From assembly GCA_008933995.1 (NCBI GenBank), contig WARS01002855.1, positions 186,001 to 250,000 on the forward strand: 64,000 nucleotides of DNA. Reading direction: 5' to 3'. Under the pieces are notes generated by a model. The model saw nothing but the letters and a program-made list of their open reading frames with translations. It searched no databases and was not told the origin of the DNA. Origin of the DNA: Datnioides undecimradiatus (Eukaryota; Chordata; Actinopteri; Lobotiformes; Datnioididae). Of this stretch, positions 1 through 26,541 are shown one piece after another. Within the stretch, counting starts at the first letter, position 1. Every line of letters starts with the position of its first letter. A program made the translations under genes and the position numbers.

Positions 1-1635
1 ACTAACTGCTCCCCTCTGCACCGCTGCCTCATGGGCTCACAGGTGTTGGGTAGCCTTACCTAACTTACTGTGTGTATTTGCCCTTGTGTGCGTGCATGTG
101 TGTCTGTGTGTTTGGGCATGCATGTGAGTAGGCGTGTGTGTAGGTGCGTGTTTGTGGATGATATCACCGTGCATATGGTTGCAGGGCCGGTGTGTGGTTC
201 AGGATGTGTTTTAACCAGGATTTTTAGAGCTGCACACCTACACCTGCCTCACCGGGGTTACTAAAGTGAGGGTGCATTAGTGAAGCGCTTCCCGTCCTCC
301 ATAATTGACACACTTAGAAAATTCTGGTGTGCTGCTTCAGTTGCTGCAGTGTGACCACATAAAACTTTGAGAGTAACGTTTAAAATCAGCCTTTAAATGT
401 GAAAAACAACCCTGCGTGTGTAACGTCTGTGTGATTTGACAGTTTTCATCATCGGACAATAATCATTTCCTGTCGTTTATTCGGTTAAATGTCAGAAAAA
501 TGGCCGACACAGTTTCCCAGAGCCCAGGGTGACGTCTTCAAATTGTACCAAAGCTCAAAGATGTTCAGTTTATTATTATACAAGACATCATTTTGTATTA
601 TGTAATTACTCCTGCTGGACTGCATCACATCCAGACGTGTGTAGTTTGGGCCACAGCTGATTTTCATTTTGTATTAAACTTTTGATTATTTCTGCAGTTA
701 ATCGATCAATGGCTGACTCTATGAAACGGCAGAAATGCTAATGCTAACGCCTGAGGTAACGACTGAATGCCTGATGAAAACTCGAAGGTGTTACGTTTAT
801 AATCCGATCAAACGGTGCAGATGCATGGAATTATTTACATCGTCGTTGTTTTCGATTAAACAAATAATTGTTTGGTCTATAAGATGTTAGAAAATCCTGA
901 AACATGGCCGTCACAGTGTCTCTGAGCGAGCTGGGACCAGATACCTCACACGTCGTCCTGACAGATGATTTAATTGATTATCAGGTTTGCTGTGGATGAA
1001 TTGTCTAATAAAGCAACAACAGTTAATGTGTCAGCTGCTCAAAATCAAAGCGCAGAAGCTGCTTCAGAGAGCAGCACACCAACGTTTACCAAGAGAGTGA
1101 GAAGCCTTTGCAGAGGAGGCGAGAGGGAGCGAGCGAGCAGCGAGAACACACAGCGGCCTCCGTAGACCCGACTGCAGTGCAGCCACAGGACGCGCTGCAC
1201 GTCGGAGCGAGGGGCATCGCTGCGATTATGGATGCGTACACCCCTGCGGCCCAACGATCGCACTCTGGAGCTGCTCGTAGCTGCCTGTGTACGCCCACCT
1301 TTGAGCGAAATCAACAAGTTCACGCCCACTCTCTGGGGGCCGTTTGAAAGGCATTCTGGGAAACGCAGGGAATCTCTGAGTGAAGTGGAAGCAGACGAGA
1401 AAAAGTGGGTTTCGCCAAGTTGATGACAAAAGCGTTGCACATCACAGAGGGATGATATAACAGAGTGAGAGTATCTGAGAGACGGGGGGTTGGTCCTTAA
1501 AGCGAGCAGCCCGCTGGTTGTTTCGGGTGATGTTTACCTCACTTTGCAGAGTTCAGTGTCTTGCTGGATGATTTAAAGCTACCGATGGGTGTTTTATGAG
1601 TCAGCGGTGATTAATCTGATAGGTGGCTTTCAGAG

Positions 1636-1652
1636 CCCCCCCCCCCCCCCCC
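1636..1652. repeat. Homopolymer C17
   Basis: Seventeen consecutive C bases. Such runs are prone to sequencing and polymerase slippage, so the exact length is uncertain. Confidence 0.9.
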
Positions 1653-4600
1653 GGAAATGGGCGTCACACGCAGACAGACGGCCTTGGCTGCACCCCCGGA
1701 TGTTGGGGGAGATCACCGGCAGGCTCAGGTGCTGACGTCACCACCGGGGGGGGCGTGGGTACACATGGCTGACGGTGTTCTCGGCACACAGCAGCCTTCA
1801 GGAACAAACGGTATTGTATTTGTGCTGCACGGCGACTCGTCTTCCTGGAACTCCTCCACCGCACCGTCGATGTGAGACAGAAATCAAACTGTCGTGTGTG
1901 TCCAAACTGCAGCCGAAGCCCGAACTCAGCTGCCTCGCGCGGTGACGCGAGGTGACCCGATGCGTGCGGCGTTACTGACTCTGCCAACGACAGTTCAGTT
2001 TTTAGCGTTTAAATGTTAAATGTCTCAGGCTGAACTGACCCAGTTTGTCGTCTGGCTTTGATTAAGAGTTTCATTTTGAATCGAAGCAGTTTCATCGGAG
2101 CAAACATTTCAACAAACCTAATATTGATTATTAAACACCTGACGCTCAAACGTGATTCATGTTCAAGCTGAAATGATCAGTTAATATTGATTACAGGTAA
2201 ACTAGGGATGGCCACTGAATTGTCAGACAGAAGATTAGAAACCCAGTGAAGGAGGCTTCGGCCATGTCGTCCACCCCCAGCAAACACCGAGCAGCCCCTC
2301 CTTTCTGTTATCTGGTGTCTTCCCACAACTTCTTTTCCTCGGGAAGACACTTGGCAGCAGCGACTGTTGTTAGAAAACACTGTTTGTTGACTTGCTTTGT
2401 CGCTGCCGCTTGCCAGAGTCGCTCAAACTGGAACTATTTACCGAGCCGTTAGTCACAGCGCTGACACGAGTGCCGCCACCAGAGCTGAGGACGCTCCTCG
2501 CTGGACCGACACCTTCCAGTTGGCTGTGAGGGAGGCGCAGCTCCGTGAGACCCCCCCCATCCCCCGGCTTCCCTCTGTACGGTCATATTACCCACGGTCA
2601 GCAGACGGGACGGCGCGGCAACGTCCCACGTCTGCACATACATGACAGCAAAACATTATGTTTCATTTACGCCTCGCGAAGCTGTCACAGAGAAATATGA
2701 CACCACTGTTTCCACGGAGGGGGAATAATTAACGCTTAGATCAGATCGACTAATTACACGGCTGATGATCTTTTCAAAGAAATATTCAAAGTGGCTCTCG
2801 CAGGCCGGCGGTGTTTCGCAGCTACCACGACAGCATATGGTGCAATGAGCTGAGAGTGTGTGATGCAATGACGCACACACTGTCAGTGGTTATCAAGCAT
2901 TCGTTGATTAATCACGATAAGTCATTATTATAAGAGTTATTCAATGTTTTATAGCAAACAGAAAGAGGAGTGTGTTTGAGTGCAGGCAGACGCCGCAGGT
3001 GTGAGCGCTCCTGGTCTGATTTGTGTTCGTCTGGTGATTTCGTGTTGAATGTGAAGGATCCAGTTTAAGCTGCTGGGTTTCATTTTGCGAGCGTCGTGAG
3101 GATTCAAACACACTCGACTCCTCTTAGACTCAAACGTAATGTCTCTAAATAACCGCGCGCTGGAAGCTCAAGCTACAAATAATTAAGTGTGCGAGAGTGA
3201 GATCCACTTCCTGTTTGCTCAGCGCACGCAGAGACGTTTAATTAACGAGCGATTTGGTTACAGACGGCAGTGAAACAGCGACCTGCTGCGACTCTCGCGT
3301 GGTGTCTCTTTATCACAGATTCCAGCAGGTGGAAGGTAACGCAGAGCTGTGAAAACAGTTGTGATGTGCTGTGGAGTTTGGAGGACACGAGCGTTTACCT
3401 TTAAAGGATGCAATCGAGTTGCATTGTGGGAAATGTAGGCTCCGGGCACGGAGAGTCAGGATGCTGCTGCGTTGACTTTGATGCATCACAGTTTGCTAAT
3501 GAGCCTCAGGTCCTGCGCCGAGTTGCACGCCTCCACTTTGCACCAGCTGTGACGTAAACAACACGCATTGTTTATCACATGACAAACTGCGGTCTGAGTC
3601 CGCTGCAGCTCGCAGCACCACCGTCGCTGCATCTCTGCTGACGTCAGCCGACGGCCTCCTGACGGTGTCTGTCGTCAGGAATCGGGGCGGGCTGTGACGC
3701 CGCGACGCGGGGACCTGTAACGTAGGCAGCAGCTGAACATCAGACGTGTTCTCGTGTTTAATCTTCAGATCCTGGAGTTGGATTGAGTCACACCTGTCGC
3801 AGGCGTGACCTTTAACGTTTGACGTGCTGAAGCTGAGGGTCACGCGCAGGTTTAAGGAAACTCAGGGAAAGTCGGAGCGATCAGGGTCTTTAGATGTTTC
3901 CTCACTCGATGAAATGATCACGTTGTATATTTCATTGTTGTGTGTGTCCATTTATTAGTTTATTATCGATTATTGTCGAGCAAATGTGTTCAAACAGACA
4001 CGTGCAGCTGCTTGTGTTGAGGTTGAAAGGTTTCAGGCCGAACGTGGTCGTGTTTCTGTAGCTAAGGTGCAGAAACGGGTTTTGGTAATTGCACAGAAAC
4101 CTGGGTATCGGCGCCGCGATGTTGGGCAGAGCTGCAACAACGAGTCGATAAGTCGGTCCCCAGGAAGCTGATCAAACTGGGCTCGTTTGTTCGTTCAATG
4201 ATCAAGCAGAGAAGCCAAAAGTCACACGTTGCTTTAGTCTCCACGGTTTAAATGTGAGAATTTGCTGCTTTTCTTGTTTTTAACTTCATATTAAATTGAA
4301 TATTTTTTGGTTTTGGACATTCGCTGAAGCTGCTTTGGATGCAATGATGTTTATTATTCTGTGTTTTTAAATGTTTAACAACCTGAAACCATGAATTGAT
4401 TATTCTCTGAGGTCATGCATCGAGCAGAGGTGGCAAAGCTCCACAAGCTCCGGACTCTCAGATGTGAAGATTTTGCAGTTTTTCTACATTTTGTGTCATT
4501 TTTAAATGTAAAATCTGAGTTTCTGACTGTTGCTTCAGGAAAACACACTTTTTATTGATTAAATAATGATCAATAATGAAAGTAGCACTCAGCCGTAGCC

Positions 4601-5675
4601 TCAGTTTCCACCTTTGCAACAGTTTGGCTTCAGTTTCTGTTCTTATTAAATCATATCGAGGGCTTTTTTTGGAAGTCAGACGCAGGAAATTGGTAGTTTT
4701 TGTGTTTTTTTTTAATAACATCGGTTTCATTTGGCCTTAAGTCTGATTCCCGCTGCTTGTGTGAAAGTGCTACGGGCGTAGAAATGAAAATAAAGCGACC
4801 TCAGCGAGCCGCGGTCGAGCCCGGCGAGCGGCAGATTACTCAACTCTGGCTGAAATAAATCATTATGACATTACTCGGTGTCGCTCTGATCAGAGTTAAT
4901 GGACACACGGGCCTTCTCTAATACTCCTCGCTCCACACTATCATCTGGAAAACTAGGCTGCATTAATGGATTTTTATTTTTAAACTGGTTTTATTCCACC
5001 GCCGCCGCCACCGCATCACTGTGTCAGGACCAAGGGCAGTGCAGTGACCTTTACGGACAGAGTTCACAGCAGTGACGGCTCTGCCAGCTTCGCCTCAGTC
5101 CATGTCACAACGCAGAGCCATACTGTAGCTGCTGCTGCTGCCTCATGCCCTTATGCACTGGCACATTTCCCAGCATGCCTCAGAGAGGGACGCAGGGAGA
5201 ACGGGGTTAAAGAAGAGAAGGGGAGGATGGGTGAGGGGAGAGGGAGACAGAGCGGGGCGGAAAGGGAGGAATGAGAGCGAGGCGGCGAGGAAAGCGAGGG
5301 AGGAGGGAAGGGGAGGGAGGGAGAGGAGACGCGGAGTAGAATCACATCAGAACACACCGCCGCGAGATGACAGCACCACCGACGGCGCCGATATGGACGC
5401 CAGCCAGCAGGACTGACTTGACGCTCTTTGTGTTACGTTACAGAAAAACACACAGGACACACACACACACACACACGCACGCGTGCGCGTAAAGAAGGTG
5501 CGAGCAGGAAGCGCGGGAACAAACGCCGCTCGCTCGCTTTTCTCCTGTTTGCTTATTTTTTTGTTGCTCTCGCTCTTTTTCAATGCTGCAGTGCTATTCT
5601 GAGAGAGAGACGCTCCGGCCCACACGCTGCCACGGAGGGAGGGAGTGAATGGATGGAGGGATGGAGTCAGGAGAG

Positions 5676-5677
<2 letters not shown>

Positions 5678-5719
<42 letters not shown>
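5678..5719. repeat. (GT)n microsatellite
   Basis: About 21 uninterrupted GT units, followed by G-rich DNA. It creates spurious open frames of alternating Cys-Val. Confidence 0.95.
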
Positions 5720-5720
<1 letters not shown>

Positions 5721-6034
5721 GGGGGGGTCGGGGGGGCTCCTGTGTCTTTAAAGCTCATGTGCTGCTGCACAGGAGAGTCAGACAGGCATGTAGCAGTGAG
5801 ACACGTATGTTAGCACGGGGGCACATACATGTCCAGTATCAGTACACAGTGTGTGTGCATGATCAATGTGATATTCACTGATTACACACATCACACACTC
5901 TGTCAGGGCTTTATCATTGATTCATCTGTCACTTAACTCCTATTATTGATTGATGATAGTAAAAAAAACTATGATTCAGTTTAAAATGATGAGGAACAGA
6001 GAAAAGCTGCATTTGAGGAGCTGAAACTGAGCAT

Positions 6035-6089
6035 ATGATCATCAATATGATCATCAATATGATCATCAATATGATCATCAATATGATCA
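6035..6089. repeat. 12-bp tandem repeat, four units
   Basis: The unit ATGATCATCAAT is repeated four times without mismatch (6035-6082) and then begins a fifth copy. Each unit carries the palindrome TGATCA. Confidence 0.95.
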
Positions 6090-8593
6090 CGTGACAACTT
6101 TCTTTTTAATTTGAGAGCCTCAGCTCTCCTTCATGTGAAGAGCGATGCACAGGTGTTTTGACATTGCTGATTTCACCGTGGTTAATTAAAATGCTCGCCG
6201 TGCTCCCGGCGGCGTTCTCGCGGCTCGGACGCCTCCGTGAGCCGCTGCCTCTGCTCCATATGTGCTTCCTGAACCGCAGGTCGTCAGGTCCCCCCCCCCA
6301 ACGAAGCTCGACGCGGCCGCGAGTCGACAGACTGGCACCACGTCTCTGAACGTTTGAATCACTCAGGGAGGCATTACTCATGCATTTAGGTTTTGTAACA
6401 CACGGAGCTTAAAATAACTGCATGTTGAAGTCGAGTTCTCCTCGGGATTATTGCGGTTTGTGGAAATGAGTGGAGATCAGAGCAGATGCAGACGGGCGCA
6501 CGGAGGAGGTGACAGCGCGTTACTCACAGCTGCAAACTGTGGATGATGGTGAAACAGGAACTAATGAAACAAAGAGCATTAATCTGCACTCACTTTCATA
6601 ACTGATGCGTCTTTTTCAAGACTGTCTGCTGGTTTTCTTTGTCTTCAGCTGCACAGAAGTGACTGTTTTTAGGTTTTGGACTGTTAATTAGCTAAAAAAC
6701 AAAAACCCAAACAAATTTATGGCGTTTTATTCCTTTTATTAACGAAGAATTCATTAAAGTTTGCACAAATTTTGCAGGTGCACCAATTGCAAAAAAAGGA
6801 TAATACAATGAATCATGCATCGCTGTGAAATATGCAAAATGGCAGAGGTATGGTGCATCATATAGCGAGCTGCAGTCCTCCGGCGTTGGCAGAGCAGCAG
6901 GAGGACGGGCAGCAGCACAGATCCATACATGTGTGCAGCAAGCGCAGCAAGACAAAGGGCCGAGCTCAGCAGGACGGAGGAGGGCTGCATGCAGGCGACA
7001 AAGGCACATGCAGACAGACAGGAGGACGTGACGACAGACGGGTTACCGCCCTGTATGAATCTGATCTGTTTGAATATCTGGCAAATTTGGGAATGCATGT
7101 AAACTAGGAGCAAATTTCATGTGAGGACTGTTTGATCAGGAGGCGTAAAACAGGGCTGGCAGGAGTTTCCGTGTTATTTGAACACATCACTGCACTTTCT
7201 CGCAGTCTGACCCACATGAGCAGCACATTAATTCAGAATAACAAGCAGGAAAATCCTCCAATAAACACACAGTCACAGGGAAGAGCAACGACTTCCTGGA
7301 GACCAGCGTGTTATCTTCAGTGTTACCTCACTGCGTGCCGGGGTAAAGACGACAGAAACAACCAAAAAAATAATAAAACGAGCCAATAAAACTGTCACAG
7401 AGACGTCTGAGCAGTCCCGCCTCTCCCCCTCACATCCTGCTTTAACAAGAGATAACATCAAGTCAAGGCTGCAGCTCCAAACATTATGATAAACTCATCA
7501 TTGCAAGTCAGCGTTTGTGGTGTTAATTCAGATTTTATATTTGTTAAGAGCAGCTTTATCAGCCGTTCAGTTTGTGCTGAATTAATGAGAAGTGTGCAAC
7601 CTGCAGACCTCGCTTCGCGTCGCCTTTTATATATTTTTGTTTTCATTGAATTAATGCGCTCGTTGCCTCGAAAGCCAGCGGAAGTTCAGCTGTTTGTCAG
7701 CGGGGCTTCTTAATTACGACATCTGAGGAAGCGGGTCGGAAAAGCCCCCGGAGGGTGGAGATACACTGATGTGGAGCCAGGCTGTCAGGGCAGCGGAGCG
7801 CCCAGAACGTTCCGGCAGAGAGGACCGGGCTATTTAGGTTACTGTGATTCAGGAAATAGTTCCCGTCAACTCCTCGACCCTGGAATCAGAACATCCTGTC
7901 CTCGCGCGCTTTTCTCCTCCACTCACGCGGCTCTTGTCGCTGTTTCCGAAGCGAAAACGCCGTCTCTGTTGTTTGCTGCTTCGTAATTATTCCCCTTTTT
8001 TGGTTTACGATGTCTTGTTGCAAACTGCAGCTCTGACGCTTCTGACGGCTGCAGGTGACGCCCTCGCTTGCGGGGATTTGAATAATGAAAGCACATTTCC
8101 TCCACAGAGGTGAAGCAACAGGCCATCGTTACACCTGTGGACTTGATGATGCGTCTTAACGCTGCACAGTCGGGCTGAGCAATTAACTGAAAACGCGTTG
8201 AAACCAGCTTAATGTTGCTCATGTCTGTTAATCCAGTGCATGAGCTCGTAAACACTGCATCGTGCTCAGTTCACTCTGCACTGAGAAGAAACATGCTCAG
8301 TCTCTGTCGCCGTGCTCATCACTCATCGCTAACCAGCGAGGTCAGTAGCTAGCATGTTTAACTGTCCTGCATGTGAGGCGTTTAGGAGCTACAGTAAAGT
8401 CTATTGTCTACCAGTATTTTAGTAACACACACACACACACACTGCGTTCCTCAGCCCCTGATCCTTACTGAACCATCACAGGCTAACATGAGCCTAAAAC
8501 TGAGTTTTAACCTACAAACAGCAGACTGTACCCCCCCATGGGTCAGTGTGTATGCAGGATCAAAGTCCCCACTGGGATATAGAAGCATCACTG

Positions 8594-8605
8594 CACACAC
8601 ACACG

Positions 8606-8655
<50 letters not shown>
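8594..8655. repeat. (CA)n microsatellite
   Basis: About 31 dinucleotide units with two CG interruptions near the left end. A GT tract follows about 136 bases downstream in inverted sense. Confidence 0.95.
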
Positions 8656-8656
<1 letters not shown>

Positions 8657-8791
8657 CTGTGGTCTCCCCCCCCTCTGTCCGTCTGTCAGATGACTCCATA
8701 TGGCAGCTGTCATGTCGCCTGCTCTCTTTTTATCAAAGTCAGATCACGGCTGCTCCCATCTCCTCTGTCAGCTGATGTTTTATATATACGA

Positions 8792-8818
8792 GTGTGTGTG
8801 TGTGTGTGTGTGTGTGTG
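8792..8818. repeat. (GT)n microsatellite
   Basis: About 13 GT units, followed by a short GAGT-type tandem. Confidence 0.95.
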
Positions 8819-10584
8819 AGTGAGTGAGTGTGTCTGTCAGCCTGTATATGTGCTATACATCCCTGGGTAAAGTAAAGCAGAGTTTCAGGTTCAATCAGGC
8901 ATCAAAGAGGCTGCGCAGGAAGCGGCTGGAGGCAGGAGTGTTACAGGAGGCCTCAGTTCTCCCAACAACAGACTGCAAACTAAACACTGCTGCTTCGTCA
9001 GAGTAAATGTAAATGTCTGAGCGGCGGGGAACACAGTTTGGACCGTGTGCAGTTTACTGACCTCACCATAAAGGAGGATTTCTGAACGTCTCTGCTCCTG
9101 CTCCTGCCATTTTGAGGCGCAGACGTTCCTCCTCACACAGTAGAGCTGAGGCTTGATTCAGGGCTGCAGCATGTGTTGCACCAAAGATGAGTTCACAGTC
9201 ACGTCAGTAAAATTAGCCGTTTGATTATTAGTTAAGTGAAAGTCCTTAACAGCCTTTTTATTGTTGTCAGTAAATAATTAGTACAGTTATTGCTTTGTCA
9301 AACGAGAGGCTGCAGCTTTTCAGCAATATTACAGTTAGCTTATTATGTGACGTGTGTCTCAAAGACGTGTTCATGACGGACAGTTTGCAACAACACACGC
9401 TGAAATAAGAAGCTTTAACTTTAATTAAATCAGAGCTGACTCTTCTGATTAACATCTCTCTGCTCTGTAGCTTTGATTTTCCCGCCTTATGCTGTTTCAG
9501 TCAGCGCTGGACAGAGTTGCCTTCAGAGCTGCTCATCGTTTACAGGCTGATTAGGAATAATTTAGTTTTACATCCAGACGACGTTACAGCTAATCTCTAT
9601 AATCGCGCTGCGTGCAGTCAACGCCTGCTCAAACCTGATTGGCCAACAGGATTCGGACAAACGTCCTTTTTGTACAGATAAAATGCGAAACAAAGTCTTC
9701 ACACAGTCTGCACTCGCTCACAGCGAAGGACTCGTTCAATTAATAAGCATGACAGGAGCAAATAAAACAGGAAGTGACTACAAACAGAGCAGGAAGTGAG
9801 GGAACTACAGACAGAGCAGGAAGTGAGGGAACTACAGACAGCTTCTTTATGCAGAATCTGTTTATTGAGGTGAGATTAGTCACTGTTACCAACCTAAACG
9901 CATCCTCACAACACTCTGCACCCTGTCTTCTTCTCTTGCAGGCTGAACAGGTGGATGTGAGGTGAAGAAGAGGGGACGAGGTGGATCTCAACAGGACTGT
10001 TCCCGGCGCCGCGTGGAGGTTTTCTGAACTCCTTCCAGCTCCTGTTTTCCAAGATTTCTCCTCTCCTCGTTGTCGCCGGGTTAGAGGTGACGGACCTCTT
10101 CCCTCCTCGTCTGCTGTTCTCTTCGAAGCGAGACCAAAACCAGGTGCCAAACCGACTGTGTCACAAGAAGAAGCAAAAAAAAGAAGAAAACGGTGAAGCT
10201 AATCTTCGCCAAATCATCACCAGAGTTTATTTAACTGTTTAACGTTGAAAACCAGCTTTTTAATTCTCTCACCTTCCACCTGCACCTGCCTCCCACTGAA
10301 ACCACGCCGAGTCACTTCTCTGCACACTGAGGAGGAAACAGAAGAGCCGTGAAGCTTAATATCCGTCGTCCTGGGTCGGTGTTTAGCCTAGCTGCTGCTC
10401 TTCACGCTGAAGCGGAGGAGACCACGATCAGTGCTTTACTGGTTCAAAGTGCTTTATAACCAGATCCTGCCGCGCGTGGCGAGCAGCCATAACTCGCCGC
10501 CGCCGTGCTCTGATTTATTTATTTATTTATTTTGACTGACAGGCGACACAGGCCACGTGTAACCTGATAAATATCGGCACCACT

Positions 10585-10607
10585 GCCGCCGCCGCCGCCG
10601 CCGCCGC
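10585..10607. repeat. (GCC)n trinucleotide tract
   Basis: About seven to eight GCC units in CpG-rich DNA upstream of shisa7. Confidence 0.9.
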
Positions 10608-11319
10608 TATCTCAAAGGCTTAGAGATCCTCCCGTCATCTCAGTCTGCGCTGTGAACCACTGTTGACACTTCGCCTCTCTCCTTCTTCCAGTCGCTTCGT
10701 GGGAGGCGCCTCTCACTCCGTGCCGTCTTTTGTTTCTTCCACGTGTGGCGCTCGACCACGCCGCACCGAACGACCCGAACCCCCCCTTTATCTAATCTAA
10801 TCCCAGCGACCTCTTCGACTTTCTGCTTCGCATTCTTCCTTTTAAAGATGAAACATGCAATTTGAAACCTTTCACTGTATTCACGCGTGTCGTGGAAGGA
10901 GATCAGGCTTGTAAACGAGAACAGAACCTGAAGCCATACTGAGCACCAGCCATACATTCACACGACACCTCGCGATGCTCGAGACAAAGTGACCCTCGAA
11001 CGCATCAGCGCGCAGCAGACATTCAGGGAGCGACCGAAGAACCGCCGTCCCGTTGGATCGCACCGCGCACCAAGTCTGTGACCGAGCGGCGTCCAGCGTG
11101 GCAGTGAAGGTGAACCTCGTCGAGTTCCCGTCGTCGTCGCCCCGTGTCCCTCCGTGTTTGACGGATGAATCCGGACATTTTCATGTCTGTTCTGTGGGCA
11201 GAACCTCGCTGCCCTGCTAGAACCGGGCCCAAGCCCTCCTTCGTTCTCTTCTGCTGGGCCAAGCTAAACTCAGAGCAAAGACACTCACACAAGGGTATCG
11301 AGCGCACATAGATCCTCCC

Positions 11320-11343
11320 GTTGTTGTTGTTGTTGTTGTTGTT
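11320..11343. repeat. (GTT)n trinucleotide tract
   Basis: Eight GTT units, non-coding. Confidence 0.9.
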
Positions 11344-11710
11344 CTGTTGTTTTCTGCGCTCTAGCCTCCACTCTCTCGCTGTCGATCACTCTTCTGTGAA
11401 TGCCTTGACTCCGATCCGATCTGTTCTTGAAGACTTGATGCTGCTTGACGCTTTAACTTAGCAGTACCTTTATTACTGTTCAGACTCACTGTCCACACTG
11501 TTCTGCTATTATTGAAACCAAAATCTCAAGCATATTGACCTTTACTGAGCCTCGTCCTCTGAATCGTTTGAAGGGGAGGGCCTGGTTATTGGCAGATCGT
11601 TGAAGGAACGCAAACTTCAGTCACAGCTCGTGCCAAATTAAAGACGGACTTCCTCTCGGCTTGTTCACCAAACAAAGCGGAGATCTCTAAAGCTGCCAGA
11701 ACTGTTGTTT

Positions 11711-11746
11711 ACACACACACACACACACGCACACACACACGCACGC
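11711..11746. repeat. (CA)n microsatellite, imperfect
   Basis: CA units with GC interruptions, non-coding, about 0.8 kb upstream of the shisa7 start codon. Confidence 0.85.
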
Positions 11747-12467
11747 TCAGCTCGGATATTTGATTTGATTTGTCCATGTGTGATTTCACACGTCAGTTAT
11801 CCACGCGGGGCAACAGAAGTGCCAAACAAGAATACGCAGAAACATCCGTTAAAAGCTCGAAAATCAAAGTTTACATGCAGCGCTAAATGTTTACAAATCG
11901 TTTCCCATTGCAGTTTTAATGTTTGTGCCATAAACGACTCCCAGAAAACTCTTCAGCCGGAGATACGAGACTCTCCTCTTTCCTGTTTGCTGGAGGAGTC
12001 GTCGTATTGAAAGAGTTTACACTCATTTTGTTTACAGACAATGTAAATGAGTTACTGCCTATTTTAAATATTTTGGCTAGTGGATGGAAAAAAAAAGTGT
12101 TTTGTCCAAAATTAAATATCCGACACTTGCTGCCATAATAAAAGAAAACCCGTTATTCTATGAATTTCATTAAATTAGAGTTTTTCTGAACGACAGCCAT
12201 TTCACAGGCAGTTCGTACAGGGCCTAAAAACGCCGAAAGACCTCAATGTTTACAAAAGCTGCTCACGGGAAGGAGACAGACATGTTTACATTCAGATGAG
12301 AGGGTGAGATGCCAAACACGTTCGCCACACACTGCTCGAACAAAGTCGCCCTGCTGAACTCCTGCGGAAACCCCGTGCACCTGCGCAGTGCGTCCACAGC
12401 ACCACGCGATCAAACGTCCGACCGGAGTTAAAACTTTTTCATACAAGAGGTTTTTATAAGTCGAGAA

Positions 12468-12564
12468 GCCGCCATCTTGGACGCTGATACGTCACGCCGC
12501 AGCAGGAAGCTGTCAGTGTGAATTTATTTTTTAAAGACAGCTCGAGAACTTTGTGATAAAAACA
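12468..12564 (+). promoter_or_regulatory. Probable shisa7 core promoter / 5' leader
   Basis: Just upstream of the start codon is GCCGCCATCTTGG (12468-12480). It matches the classical YY1 element, which in many vertebrate genes lies at or just downstream of the transcription start. Eight bases later is TACGTCACG (12488-12496), a CRE-like half-palindrome. The rest to 12564 reads as a short AT-rich leader. Function is inferred from the motifs and position; the start site is not determined. Confidence 0.45.
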
Positions 12565-25652
<13,088 letters not shown>

Positions 25653-26541
25653 GCGGGACGGGGGAGGGAAAGAGAGGAAGACGAGGGGGAGGCAGGTGAA
25701 GGCTGGAGCTTGTAAACAGAGAGGTGGCGAGAGGCCGCGCAGGAAAAGGAAGCTGAGACAAAGAGATGAGGCGGTTTGATCTCAGCTGGCCGCCGCACAC
25801 GGCCCCCGCTGACCCCACCCCCCATTCACACACCAGAACGCGGTGGACGTAAACATTAATGTCAGAGCGAGCTCAGCCAATCGACCTGCTCCTCGTCACT
25901 TTGTGTATTTAAAGAATATTCAGCCATTCTTCGTAAAGGGAAGACAGAAATGTCACAAACAGCAAAAAAACAAACACGTGTGTGTCGAACGAGTGCGGCG
26001 CAAAGGCTGCTGGGTATTCGCTGTGACTTTTTATTGAAGGATACCCTCCGAGTCACTTTCGTTGAATCGTCCTTGAGTTTTATCGCGCCGTCCTCCGAGT
26101 CCTCCAGAGCTCCGACCGAGCTTCCTCCGTCTCTGGATCCGCCGTGGACGCCGGGGAGCGCTGAGGCAGGCGGGTTTGCTTGTCTTTGTATAAAAAGTAT
26201 TTAAAACCAAACAAGTTGCTTTTGTATGAAATTAACCTGATGATAATAATAATAATGGTAATAGTATTGACATTACTGAGCCCTGTAAGACTTTGTGTAT
26301 TCATGGTTTTAAGAAAAAAAGCATATTTAACCTTTAGCTGGACAGTTTGTGACTTCAAACGCTGGTCATGTGACCTGCCTGTCATCTCTTTATCTAGCTG
26401 TGATTGGACCATAACGGACGCGAAACATTCTCAGCAACCATAACCGAGCCACGTGCAGTGCACCCGTCGATTCGCCCCAAGTAAAAACAAAACGTGAACC
26501 ATCTCGACGCAAAGTGCTGCTGCGAAGGTTCGGTCACGGCC

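Larger units (their letters stand above)
1..12467. other. Upstream intergenic region, no gene recognised
   Basis: I found no exon with a conserved protein match or convincing splice-bounded reading frame here. Open frames are short, overlap on both strands and are often built from CA/GT or GA tracts. Visible content is mostly simple sequence: a 17-base C run (1636-1652), a purine-rich stretch (about 5180-5340), GT and CA tracts, a four-unit 12-bp tandem (6035-6086), a GCC tract (10585-10607) and a TTG tract (11320-11343). The right end leads into the shisa7 promoter. A non-coding upstream exon of shisa7 could lie here, but nothing in the sequence shows it. Confidence 0.6.

Noticed and set aside
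598-605. TTATGTAA D-box-like site near the left edge
   Set aside because: A single 8-base match in AT-rich DNA far from any gene start is expected by chance.
1045-1440. 131-codon minus-strand frame near the left edge
   Set aside because: No recognisable domain, overlapping frames on both strands, no splice or promoter support.
12553-12564. Earlier shisa7 start at 12553
   Set aside because: The codon is GTG. The ATG at 12565 is followed directly by a signal peptide.
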